From Bacillota bacterium (GTDB taxonomy: Bacteria > Bacillota > Clostridia > Oscillospirales > Ruminococcaceae): DNA of 62,235 nucleotides. The DNA lies in NCBI GenBank assembly GCA_023415575.1, contig JAEZKF010000056.1:1-62235 (forward strand). The letters are read 5' to 3'. Positions 19,862-28,159 of the stretch are shown here, one piece after another; the first letter of the stretch is position 1; each line of letters starts with the position of its first letter. A program made the position numbers and the translations under genes. Below the pieces are notes generated by a model. It saw nothing but the letters and a program-made list of their open reading frames with translations. It had not been told where the DNA came from and made no database searches.

Positions 19862-20299
19862 ATGTCAAACTATTTTGATAAACTAAACACCTTTTTAGCC
19901 GATCAGGTAACCCTATATATGAAGCTGCACAACCTGCACTGGTACATCAAAGGAAGTAGCTTTTTTACCCTGCATGCAGAGTTTGAAAAGCTGTATGACG
20001 TAACCGCCGATGTCATGGACGAGGTTGCCGAGCGCCTGCTTATGCTTGGTCAGTCGCCTCATGCATCCTTAAAGGATGTTATCGCGGCGACAACAATCGG
20101 CGAGCGCGATCCCCTGCCGGTAGACGCAAAGACCTCGGTCGAGATTACACTTGCCGACCTTGAGAAGCTGCAGAAGGACGCAAAGGAGATTGTCAGTCTT
20201 GCAGCCGCCGCCGGAGACGAAGGCACTGCAGATCAGTTTACCGGCTACCTGCGCAACTACGAAAAGACCATCTGGATGCTGCGCTCCTATCTCGCATAA
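19862..20299 (+). CDS. dps: Dps-family ferritin-like DNA/iron protein
   Basis: 145-residue four-helix protein that forms dodecamers, oxidises Fe2+ with H2O2 and stores iron. The inter-subunit ferroxidase ligands are visible as His26 in NLHWY and His38 in LHAEFE, with acidic residues following. The ATG at 19862 follows AGGAGG; the open frame further upstream covers the promoter and is not coding. It is followed after 48 nt by ahpC, so the two may form an oxidative-stress unit. Confidence 0.93.
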   Translation: MSNYFDKLNTFLADQVTLYMKLHNLHWYIKGSSFFTLHAEFEKLYDVTADVMDEVAERLLMLGQSPHASLKDVIAATTIGERDPLPVDAKTSVEITLADLEKLQKDAKEIVSLAAAAGDEGTADQFTGYLRNYEKTIWMLRSYLA

Positions 20300-20347
20300 G
20301 CAGCATTACCCCAGTAGCATAACAGCATAGTATGAAAGGATGAGACG

Positions 20348-20911
20348 ATGAGCTTAATTGGAACAAAACTACCCGATTTTAAAGTGAACGCATACCATAA
20401 CGGTGAGTTTACCGAGGTGACAAAGGATTCAGTTCTCGGTAAATGGAGCGTATTCTTTTTCTACCCCGCAGACTTCACCTTTGTTTGCCCCACAGAGCTT
20501 GCGGATTTAGCCGACAGCTATGAGGAGTTTCAAAAGCTGGGTGCGGAGATCTATTCCGTTTCCACAGACAGCCACTTCGTTCACAAGGCATGGGCGGATG
20601 CATCCGAAACCATCCGCAAGATTAAATTCCCCATGCTGGCCGACCCCGCCGGCGTGCTCTCCCGCTTCTTTGATGTCATGGTGGAGCCGGACGGACAGGC
20701 ATTGCGCGGAACCTTTGTTATCAACCCCGATGGCGAGATTAAGCTTTATGAGGTACACGACATGGGCATCGGCAGAAACGCCGAGGAGCTACTGCGCAAG
20801 GTACAGGCAGCACAGTTTGTCGCCGAGCATGGCGATCAGGTTTGCCCGGCCCGCTGGAAACCGGGAGCCAAAACCCTCAAACCCGGCCTTGACCTCGTAG
20901 GAAAGCTCTAA
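20348..20911 (+). CDS. ahpC: Peroxiredoxin AhpC
   Basis: 187-residue typical 2-Cys peroxiredoxin reducing H2O2 and organic peroxides. Peroxidatic Cys47 in FVCPTE, resolving Cys166 in VCPARW, plus the conserved ADFTF and GTFVI elements. The flavoprotein reductase AhpF is not adjacent, so electrons must come from an enzyme encoded elsewhere. AAAGGATG precedes the ATG; a terminator follows about 70 nt after the stop. Confidence 0.96.
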   Translation: MSLIGTKLPDFKVNAYHNGEFTEVTKDSVLGKWSVFFFYPADFTFVCPTELADLADSYEEFQKLGAEIYSVSTDSHFVHKAWADASETIRKIKFPMLADPAGVLSRFFDVMVEPDGQALRGTFVINPDGEIKLYEVHDMGIGRNAEELLRKVQAAQFVAEHGDQVCPARWKPGAKTLKPGLDLVGKL

Positions 20912-20980
20912 GCTATACCCATAATGCAACAGTATAGCGCGAGTATGAATTCATCATTTCTTTAACCTCCTATTTATATA

Positions 20981-21023
20981 AAACGGGAGAGCCTAGCTGA
21001 TAAAGCAGGCTCTCCCGTTTTTT
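20981..21023 (+). terminator. Terminator of dps-ahpC
   Basis: Long stem AAACGGGAGAGCCT...AGGCTCTCCCGTTT with inner pairs, followed by TTTT. Confidence 0.93.
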
Positions 21024-21070
21024 GCTGTGATTGTGTGCTGTGCGGAATAATTCATATGAACTGACAGCCT

Positions 21071-22357
21071 TTACAGCGGAAGTGCAAGTGTGAAGGTTGC
21101 ACCGCCGCCGGGGGTATCCGTTACCGTCAGCGTGCCGCCGTGTAAGGCAGCAAGCTCATGTGCAACGGAAAGGCCAAGACCGAAATGCTCCTTGTTGCTG
21201 CGGCTTTTATCAGCACGGTAAAAGCGTTCAAATACCCGTTTCTTACACTCATCAAGGATGCCGGGGCCGTGGTCGATTACCGAAATGAGTATGTTGTGCC
21301 GGTCTGCCTGAACATCCAACTCGATGGGAGTACCAGCCGGGGCATAGTCCATCGCGTTGGAAAGGAGGATGGAAAGTAGCTGTACCAGCCGCCCCTTGTC
21401 AGCATTGATGGTCGGTAGGGCCTTGCCGGGCAGGTTTAGGGAGAGGGTATGCCCCTTTTGCGTTGCAAGAAGATGGGTTTGCTCATACACCTCAATGCAC
21501 AGGGTATCTACCTCAACTGGCTCTTCGACTAGGCTCCATGTCTTTGCATCTGAACCTGTAAGCATAAACAGATCGTTTGTTAGTCGTGATAAGCGCTCAG
21601 TCTCGCGCATGGCTGTATCCAAAAAGGCCGGTGCCTCCTCGGGCTGCTGTTTGGCCGCAAAGATACTTGCGTGGATGACGGCAAGCGGGTTTCTGAGCTC
21701 GTGGCTTGCGGCTGCCACAAAGTCGTTCTGCTGGCGGATTGCCTCTGCAGTCGGACGTATTGCCCTTCCTGCCAAAAACCAGTTCACCACATATAGGGCC
21801 GCAATCCCGACCACCCCAAGGCCGATATGAATCAGCAACAGCTTAAGAATCTGACCTTGCCGGTCTGAAATATCCTGCAGGAGCACAAGGTTAAACCAGC
21901 CGTCATTTGCAGGGATGCGCACGACCGAAGTCTGATAGGTATCCTCTGCTTGTCCGGTGATTGTAAAGGTTACCTGTTGGGTAAACAAAGAAGAGGAGGG
22001 TGCCTTGTTCAGTCGCAGCCCTTTATCCTCCGCTTTGCTCTTTGCCTGCTCGATTAGCACCATGCGGTCGGTCGCGGGCTTCCACGCCCCGAGAAAATGC
22101 AGGGGAACCCCCATGTCCTCGATGTGGATGACGCAGCTATACTCCGCCTCCACTGAGGCAAGCCACAGGTCTCGTATGGTATTTTCCGTCTGCAGCTTGG
22201 TTACCACGGTAGTCACAGTGGTTTGGTAAAGGGCATCCGCGCCGGCGGTATACTGCTGCATAGACATGGAATAGGCCACAAACAGCAAAAGACACAGGAT
22301 GAGGCTGGTCAGGGCCGTAAAGATAAGGGTTAATCGGCGGCGCAGCTTATGTATCAT
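21071..22357 (-). CDS. Sensor histidine kinase
   Basis: 428 residues. Transmembrane helices at about 11-31 and 172-196 bracket an external sensor domain of about 140 residues. A short linker leads to the HisKA dimerisation domain with His219 in SHELRNP, and then to a HATPase domain with N-box (LSNAMDY), G1 (DHGPG), F (FERFYRAD) and G2 (GLGLS). It overlaps the regulator gene by 4 nt (ATGA) and is divergent from the binding-protein operon at 23.2 kb, which it most likely controls. The external signal is unknown. Confidence 0.92.
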   Translation of the reverse strand: MIHKLRRRLTLIFTALTSLILCLLLFVAYSMSMQQYTAGADALYQTTVTTVVTKLQTENTIRDLWLASVEAEYSCVIHIEDMGVPLHFLGAWKPATDRMVLIEQAKSKAEDKGLRLNKAPSSSLFTQQVTFTITGQAEDTYQTSVVRIPANDGWFNLVLLQDISDRQGQILKLLLIHIGLGVVGIAALYVVNWFLAGRAIRPTAEAIRQQNDFVAAASHELRNPLAVIHASIFAAKQQPEEAPAFLDTAMRETERLSRLTNDLFMLTGSDAKTWSLVEEPVEVDTLCIEVYEQTHLLATQKGHTLSLNLPGKALPTINADKGRLVQLLSILLSNAMDYAPAGTPIELDVQADRHNILISVIDHGPGILDECKKRVFERFYRADKSRSNKEHFGLGLSVAHELAALHGGTLTVTDTPGGGATFTLALPL

Positions 22358-23031
22358 TTGGGCACCTCCAGCCGGTAGCCGATTCCACGCACCGTTGAGA
22401 CCACGGCAGTGGCGCCCACCATCCGCAGCCGCCTGCGCACAAAGTGGATGTAGCTGTCGAGTATCGCTTCTTCAACCTCAGAGTCCGGCCCCCACACCTT
22501 GCCGAGCAGGGTTAGGCGTGAGACGGTCTGGTCGCCGTTTGCCATGAGGGCAGCCAGCAATGCGCATTCCTTTTTGGATAAGGTACACTGGCCGCGGGGA
22601 CCATGCAAAAGAAGCTGGGCGGTGTCGAGCGTCATATCCGAGTACTGTTTCATCCCGTCCGGGTCTACGGTGGCCGGGCGGCGCGCTAACGCCCGCACAC
22701 GCGCAAGCAGCTCTCTCATATCAAAGGGCTTGGCCAGGTAGTCGTCAGCACCCGCGTCTAAGCCGTCCACCCGGTCGCTGACCCGGCTCAACGCGGTCAG
22801 CATAAGCACAGGGGTCACAATGCCCTTGGCACGCGCTGATTGCAATAGGCTTAGCCCGTCCATCCCCGGCAGCATCCTGTCAAGCAGGCAGACATCATAG
22901 ATGCCCTGCACCAAATAGTAAAGGCCCTCCTCGCCGTTGTGGCAGGCATCTGCCTCAAACCCGTTGCTGCGCAGCTGCTGCAAAACCGCAGCGCAAAGAT
23001 CTTTATCGTCTTCAATCATCAAAACACGCAT
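22354..23031 (-). CDS. OmpR/PhoB-family response regulator
   Basis: 225 residues. Receiver domain with acidic pocket EDD (7-9), phosphoacceptor Asp51 in LLDRMLPG, Thr79 and Lys101 in AKPF. The C-terminal winged helix ends in the typical TVRGIGYRLE. GAGGTGAG precedes the ATG. Its promoter carries 11-bp spaced direct repeats like those in front of both divergent binding-protein genes, suggesting auto-regulation and control of the transport operon. Confidence 0.93.
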   Translation of the reverse strand: MRVLMIEDDKDLCAAVLQQLRSNGFEADACHNGEEGLYYLVQGIYDVCLLDRMLPGMDGLSLLQSARAKGIVTPVLMLTALSRVSDRVDGLDAGADDYLAKPFDMRELLARVRALARRPATVDPDGMKQYSDMTLDTAQLLLHGPRGQCTLSKKECALLAALMANGDQTVSRLTLLGKVWGPDSEVEEAILDSYIHFVRRRLRMVGATAVVSTVRGIGYRLEVPK

Positions 23032-23059
23032 TGCGGCTCACCTCACAATATCTAAATCC

Positions 23060-23091
23060 ATTATACCGAACGAATCTTAAAAGAACCTAAA
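23060..23091 (-). promoter_or_regulatory. Promoter of the two-component operon with regulator box
   Basis: Minus strand: direct repeat TTTAGGTTCT / TTTAAGATTC (23072-23091), then 6 bp, then -10 TATAAT (23060-23065). No -35 hexamer is evident, as expected for a PhoB-type activated promoter. Confidence 0.55.
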
Positions 23092-23105
23092 GTTTTTTTG
23101 AATAA

Positions 23106-23139
23106 TTTCAAGGATTTTTAAAGGTTGCCATGTTATGCT
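23106..23139 (+). promoter_or_regulatory. Promoter of first binding-protein gene with regulator box
   Basis: 11-bp direct repeat TTTCAAGGATT / TTTAAAGGTTG (23106-23127), 6 bp, then extended -10 TGTTATGCT (23131-23139). The same geometry recurs at 25719 and, on the other strand, at 23072. Confidence 0.6.
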
Positions 23140-23175
23140 TCACTATAAAGACAAATATTGCATGGAGTAAAAGAA

Positions 23176-25563
23176 ATGATGAAGAATACGGTTTATATGA
23201 GACTTCTTAAGAGAATAATTGCGGCTTCCTTAAGTGCCGCTATGCTTTGCACCTTGTTTTCTTCGTGCGGGGGAAGCAGGCCAATCGACGACAAGCCCAC
23301 ATCATCTCAGGCCGCGATGGGAGCGTATGTGGAAACCGACATTACACCACCCGATGCAGGTGGTACTCCTGTCGGCATATGGACTAATGACGAAGGTATC
23401 TACTACTGCGACAATATCATTACAGATTCAGGATATATGCAGTATCGCCTGTTCCACTCGCTAGACATGGGTACAACGTGGAAGGAACAGGATATGTCCT
23501 GGCAGAATAATCTCGGCGCCGGAATTAACCGGCTTACCATGACCAAGCAGGGCAACCTCCTTGTTGTAACCTACGGCGAAAAGGGACTCGGGCTTTGGCT
23601 TGTCAAAAAGGACGGAAGCCTAAGCGAAATCAACCTTCCGCAGCTCAAAGAAGTGGTCGGTGAAGGGCAGGCAAGCTATTGCAGCCACATTGAGGCTCTT
23701 AGCGAGGATACCTTCTTTATAGAGTACACCGTGTTTACTCTGCCCGCCGATTCTGCCAATGCCGAATCGAACGAAGCGCCCTCTGACACTGAAAGTGCCG
23801 ACGAAACGACAGAAAGCGTTGTGACCGCTTTTTCTATCTCATCGTCCGATGACAATGATGACCGAAAGGACTATGCCGGCATCTTTAAGACAAACGGCGA
23901 CGTTATAAAGCAGTTTGACAACCTAAAGGATATTCAGTCGGTTGCAAGCAACGGTGAGGTTCTTTTGAGTATCGACTATTTGGGCAATCTGTTTACCGCA
24001 CAGGCTTCAACAGGAAACCTGATTTCTGGGTATCCAAATCAGGTTGACAACGGAAGGGAGTACTATGTAACAATCGCCGTTGATAAGGATGCAAACCTCT
24101 ACGTCGCCACCAACAAGGCCATACAACGCACTGTTCCCGAAGGCAGCCTAGAGGAAACTATTTTAGAAGGCAGCATGTTCAGCTTCGGCTCACCGAACAA
24201 CCATGTGCAACAGATGCGGTTTGCTCCCAATGGAGATATCCTGCTCTCGCTTCTAACACCAAGCGGCGGAAAGCTGTACCGATATCACTTTGATGAGACC
24301 GTCCCAGCGCTTCCGGATCGTGAACTCACCGTATGGTCGCTAAAGGAAGTGCCAAGTGTACGAGCCGCTATCACGGTATTCCAAAAGAAGAACCCGGACA
24401 TCCGCATCAACTATACCGTTGCCCTGCCGGATGAGGAAACAGCCGTCAGCACGGATGACGTAATTCGCTTGCTCAACACCGAGCTGCTCGCAGGTAAAGG
24501 GCCGGACGTCCTTATCATGGATGGACTTGATTATCAAAGCTACCAGCAAAAAGGGTTGCTCAGAGATATTTCAAAGCAGATTAACCTGTCCGACCTGTAT
24601 CAGAACATGGTTAAGCCGTTTGAAAGCGCAGATGGTCTATTCGTTCTGCCCACGCGGTTTTCTGTACCTGTGCTTTTCGGGGATAAGGCAAAGCTGGATG
24701 CGGTAACAAGCATGAAGGATTTATTTGCCGCCGCCGAAAAGGGCCCGCAGCTTACACCAATTATGATGGATGACGAAAACTACACTGTGCCGCTTCCGCC
24801 TGAACAGCGCGCCGTTATTTCCTTTGGCGGCATGAGCAGCGCCTTTCACTTCATTTACGGTATCTATGCAAACGACATTATCTCAAAGGATGGCGGACTC
24901 AATAAGGAAGCCCTGACAGAGTTACTTCGCGAGATGAGGATCGTATCCGACAAGTGCGGCTTTGCAGGCGACCCCTCATCGGATTCACATATCATGGGCT
25001 TTGGTATGTCATCCGCAGACGGAAGCATGGTCGGCATGGGTATCGACAAGGGCGTTGTGGACTACACCGTAGGCCACACGGATTTCGGCGGCACCAGCCT
25101 GTCTTCGCTTGTTTTATTCATCTTTGTAGAGATGAGCGGGGTAGTCCCAAAAGACTATATCTTGATACCCGGTGCTTCAGGCAAGCTGTACGAGCCGTTG
25201 GTTATGGCTGCCGTAAATGCGAACACTCAGATGCAGGAAGAGAGTGTCGATTTTGTGAACTCCCTTTTAAGCGAGGATGTCCAAGGATATGACGTCGAAG
25301 ATGGCCTGCCAATGTCCCAAACGGGCATGGAGCAACTCATAGAAAAGCTCAATAAGGACATCAAAGAGATGCAGCTCACCCCCTTGGACTCAAGTTTTAA
25401 GAGCATCATTAAGCAGCTGTCTGTCCCCGTAACCGTCGATAAGGCGGTATCGGACATCATCTTCTCCGAGGCTGAGCGTTACTGCAGGAGTCAAGCCACC
25501 CTGGACGAGGCCATACAGGCAATCGAGAGCAAGACGGAGATGTACTTTGCAGAGAGGCAATAA
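23176..25563 (+). CDS. Propeller-fused extracellular solute-binding lipoprotein (copy 1)
   Basis: 795 residues from ATG 23176 (GGAG 8 nt upstream). Lipobox FSSC at Cys31 anchors it outside the membrane. Residues of about 50-370 form repeated beta-rich units (GIWTNDEGIYYCD, SVASNGEVLLS, IAVDKDANLYVATNKAIQR, MRFAPNGDILLSL) resembling a PQQ/SMP-30-like beta-propeller. From about 380 (LTVWSLKEVPSVRAAITVFQKKNP) an ABC type 1 sugar-binding fold follows. A Ser/Glu/Asp-rich low-complexity insert lies near 190-225. The fusion suggests capture of a large or polymer-bound ligand before transfer; ligand unknown. Paralogue of the next gene along its whole length. Confidence 0.85.
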   Translation: MMKNTVYMRLLKRIIAASLSAAMLCTLFSSCGGSRPIDDKPTSSQAAMGAYVETDITPPDAGGTPVGIWTNDEGIYYCDNIITDSGYMQYRLFHSLDMGTTWKEQDMSWQNNLGAGINRLTMTKQGNLLVVTYGEKGLGLWLVKKDGSLSEINLPQLKEVVGEGQASYCSHIEALSEDTFFIEYTVFTLPADSANAESNEAPSDTESADETTESVVTAFSISSSDDNDDRKDYAGIFKTNGDVIKQFDNLKDIQSVASNGEVLLSIDYLGNLFTAQASTGNLISGYPNQVDNGREYYVTIAVDKDANLYVATNKAIQRTVPEGSLEETILEGSMFSFGSPNNHVQQMRFAPNGDILLSLLTPSGGKLYRYHFDETVPALPDRELTVWSLKEVPSVRAAITVFQKKNPDIRINYTVALPDEETAVSTDDVIRLLNTELLAGKGPDVLIMDGLDYQSYQQKGLLRDISKQINLSDLYQNMVKPFESADGLFVLPTRFSVPVLFGDKAKLDAVTSMKDLFAAAEKGPQLTPIMMDDENYTVPLPPEQRAVISFGGMSSAFHFIYGIYANDIISKDGGLNKEALTELLREMRIVSDKCGFAGDPSSDSHIMGFGMSSADGSMVGMGIDKGVVDYTVGHTDFGGTSLSSLVLFIFVEMSGVVPKDYILIPGASGKLYEPLVMAAVNANTQMQEESVDFVNSLLSEDVQGYDVEDGLPMSQTGMEQLIEKLNKDIKEMQLTPLDSSFKSIIKQLSVPVTVDKAVSDIIFSEAERYCRSQATLDEAIQAIESKTEMYFAERQ

Positions 25564-25690
25564 TTACAAAGAATGAATTTTGTAAATAGCTCAGAACCCA
25601 AGCCTTATGGAGCTTTGCGCCTTTGTGCGAATCCCCTTTGCCGACATGATACGGCGCTTCTGTAACGCGGCAATGATTTTATAAAGCAAA
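25547..25690 (+). pseudogene. Remnant of a permease 5' end left by tandem duplication
   Basis: Starts with a TTG that overlaps the end of binding-protein copy 1 by 17 nt, exactly as the intact permease overlaps copy 2, and reads LQRGNNYKE before a TGA (intact gene: MQNGSNHKRK). Further on, 25620-25665 repeats the permease sequence at about 28246-28297 nearly base for base (coding IPFADMIRR), followed by divergence. Internal deletions and stops make it non-functional. Confidence 0.85.
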
Positions 25691-25718
25691 TCGAAAAGAA
25701 CCTTAAGTATTTTGGCTT

Positions 25719-25752
25719 TTTCAAGGATTTTTAAAGACTTCCATGCTATGCT
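25719..25752 (+). promoter_or_regulatory. Promoter of second binding-protein gene with regulator box
   Basis: Copy of the element at 23106: TTTCAAGGATT / TTTAAAGACTT (25719-25740), 6 bp, then TATGCT with TG one base upstream. Retained through the duplication, so copy 2 can be transcribed independently. Confidence 0.6.
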
Positions 25753-25798
25753 TGATTTGTGGGATGAAGCACAAGAAATGATGAAGAAGGTGGTTCAT

Positions 25799-28159
25799 AT
25801 GAGATTATTTAAGAGATTGACGTCGACTATTCTAAGTGCCGCTATGGTTTGCACCCTACTATCTTCATGTGGGGGAAGCAGGCCAATCGATGACTCATCC
25901 ACCCCATCACAGACCGCGATGGGCGCGTATGTGGAAACCGACATTACACCGCCCAATGCGGTAGGTACTCCGGTTGGCATTTGGACAACCGACGGAGGTA
26001 TCTACTACTGTGACAACATTACTACAGATCAGATGAGGCAATTCCGCCTGTATTATTCAAGCGACATGGGCGCAACGTGGCAGGAACAAGATATGTCATG
26101 GCAGAACCAGCTCGGCATCGGAATCAACCAGCTTGCCATGACAAAGCAGGGTAACTTCTTTGTTGTAACCTACGGCGAAAAAGAGCCCGGGTTTTGGTAT
26201 GTAAAAAAGGACGGAAGTATAAGCGAAATCAACCTGCCGCAGGTCAGCGAAATGGTCGGTGAAGGTCATATAGCCTTTTGCAACCATATTGAGGCGCTGG
26301 GCGAGGACACCTTCTTTGTCGATTACAGCGTGTTTTCTATGACCGCCGATTTGGCCAATAGCGAGTCTGGCAAAGGGCCCTCCGATACCGAAAGCGCCGG
26401 CGAAACGTCAGAAAGCGCCGCGGCTAAACTTACAATCACGACTGATGAAAATTATGATGCAAAGGAATATGCCGGCATCTTCAAGACAACCGGCGAAGTC
26501 GTAAAGCAGCTTGATAACATAATGGGTATTAAGTCTGTTGCAAGCAACGGTGAGGTTCTCTTGTGTGCGGACTTTTCGGGCAACCTGCTTGCCGCACAGG
26601 CTTTAACAGGTAACCTGCTTTCTGAGTATCAAAGCCAGATTGACAACGGCAGGGAGCTTTACTCGGCAATAGCTGTTGATAAGGATTCAAACCTTTATAT
26701 GGCTACCAACAAGGCAATTCAGCGCATTGTTCCGGGGGGAAGTCTTGAGGAAACCATTTTAGAGGGCAGCATGTTCAGCTTTGGCTCACCGAGCAGCCAT
26801 GCCCAGCAGATGCAGTTTGCCCCCAATGGGGATATCCTGCTCTCGCTGACAACATCAAGCGGCGGAAAGCTGTACCGGTATCACTTTGACGATACTGTTC
26901 CTGCACTGCCGGATCGGGAGCTTACCGTGTGGTCACTCAAGGAAATGCCGAGTGTACGCGCTGCAATCACGGTATTTCAAAAGAAGAATACGAATGTCCG
27001 CGTCAACTATACCGTTGCCCTGACCGATGAGGAAACTGCGGCGAACACGGACGATGTAATTCGTTCGCTAAACACCGAGCTGCTCGCTGGGAAGGGGCCG
27101 GATGTCCTTATCATGGATGGGCTTGATTATCATAGCTACCAGAAAAAAGATATGCTCAGCGACATCTCAAAGCAGATTAGCCTATCAGACCTTTATCAGA
27201 ACATGGTAGAGCCGTTTATGACCGGTGATGGCCTATATGTTATGCCAACGCGGTTCTCCATGCCGGTGCTTTTTGGGGATAAGACAAAGCTTGCTGCGCT
27301 TACAAGCATAAAGGAAATTATAGACGCAGCCGAAAAAGGCCCGCAGCTTACATCGCTTTTGATGGAGGATGAGAACTACAACGTTCCCCTTCCGGCCGAG
27401 CAGCGCGCCGTCATCTCCTTCGGTTATATACGCACTACCTTTGACTTCTTATACGGCATCCATGCAAATGATATCTTCACCAAAAAGGATGGACTCAATA
27501 AGGATGCCCTAAGAGAGTTGCTTAGCGAGATAAAGATTGTATCGGATAAGTGCGGCTTTGCCGGCATGTCCCCATCGGATTTTGACATCATGAAATTTGG
27601 CATGCTAGACCAAGACGGGAACTTGATTGTCAGAAAATTCGATAAGGGTGTAGTGGACTACACCGTAGGTCACACGGATTTTGGCGGCACAAGCTTGTCA
27701 ACGCTTGCCTTGTTCCTATTTGTAGAGATGGGCGGGGTAGTCCCAAAAGACTATATCCTGATACCCGGTGCTTCGGGCAAGCTGTACGAACCGGCAGTCA
27801 TGGCCGCCGTAAACGCGAACACTCTGATGCAGGAAGAGAGCATCGATTTTGTGAATGCCCTCTTAAGTGCGGATGTGCAAGGATATGAGGCCGGAGACGG
27901 CCTGCCGATGTCCCAAACGGGCATGAAGCGAATCATTGAACAGCACAACAAGGACAGCATAGAAATGGAGCTCACCCCCTTGGATTCTCAGTTTGAGAAT
28001 GACATTAAGCAGCTGTCAGTCCCCGTAACCGTTGATAAGGCGGTAACGGACCTCATCTACTCCGAGGCGGAGCGCTACTGCATGGGTGAAGCCACCATTG
28101 ACGAGGTCATAAAGGCAATCGAGAGCAAGACGGAGATGTACTTTGCAGAACGGCAGTAA
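25799..28159 (+). CDS. Propeller-fused extracellular solute-binding lipoprotein (copy 2)
   Basis: 786 residues from ATG 25799, chosen for the AAGGTGG site 5 nt upstream; ATG 25778, aligning with the copy 1 start, is a fair alternative. Lipobox LSSC, then the same propeller (about 45-365) and sugar-binding fold (from about 375). Differences from copy 1 concentrate in the Ser/Glu-rich insert and in surface loops of the binding domain, for example SSADGSMVGMG against LDQDGNLIVRK, which may give different ligand specificity. The gene overlaps the MalF-like permease by 17 nt, so this copy is the one translationally coupled to the transporter. Confidence 0.85.
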   Translation: MRLFKRLTSTILSAAMVCTLLSSCGGSRPIDDSSTPSQTAMGAYVETDITPPNAVGTPVGIWTTDGGIYYCDNITTDQMRQFRLYYSSDMGATWQEQDMSWQNQLGIGINQLAMTKQGNFFVVTYGEKEPGFWYVKKDGSISEINLPQVSEMVGEGHIAFCNHIEALGEDTFFVDYSVFSMTADLANSESGKGPSDTESAGETSESAAAKLTITTDENYDAKEYAGIFKTTGEVVKQLDNIMGIKSVASNGEVLLCADFSGNLLAAQALTGNLLSEYQSQIDNGRELYSAIAVDKDSNLYMATNKAIQRIVPGGSLEETILEGSMFSFGSPSSHAQQMQFAPNGDILLSLTTSSGGKLYRYHFDDTVPALPDRELTVWSLKEMPSVRAAITVFQKKNTNVRVNYTVALTDEETAANTDDVIRSLNTELLAGKGPDVLIMDGLDYHSYQKKDMLSDISKQISLSDLYQNMVEPFMTGDGLYVMPTRFSMPVLFGDKTKLAALTSIKEIIDAAEKGPQLTSLLMEDENYNVPLPAEQRAVISFGYIRTTFDFLYGIHANDIFTKKDGLNKDALRELLSEIKIVSDKCGFAGMSPSDFDIMKFGMLDQDGNLIVRKFDKGVVDYTVGHTDFGGTSLSTLALFLFVEMGGVVPKDYILIPGASGKLYEPAVMAAVNANTLMQEESIDFVNALLSADVQGYEAGDGLPMSQTGMKRIIEQHNKDSIEMELTPLDSQFENDIKQLSVPVTVDKAVTDLIYSEAERYCMGEATIDEVIKAIESKTEMYFAERQ

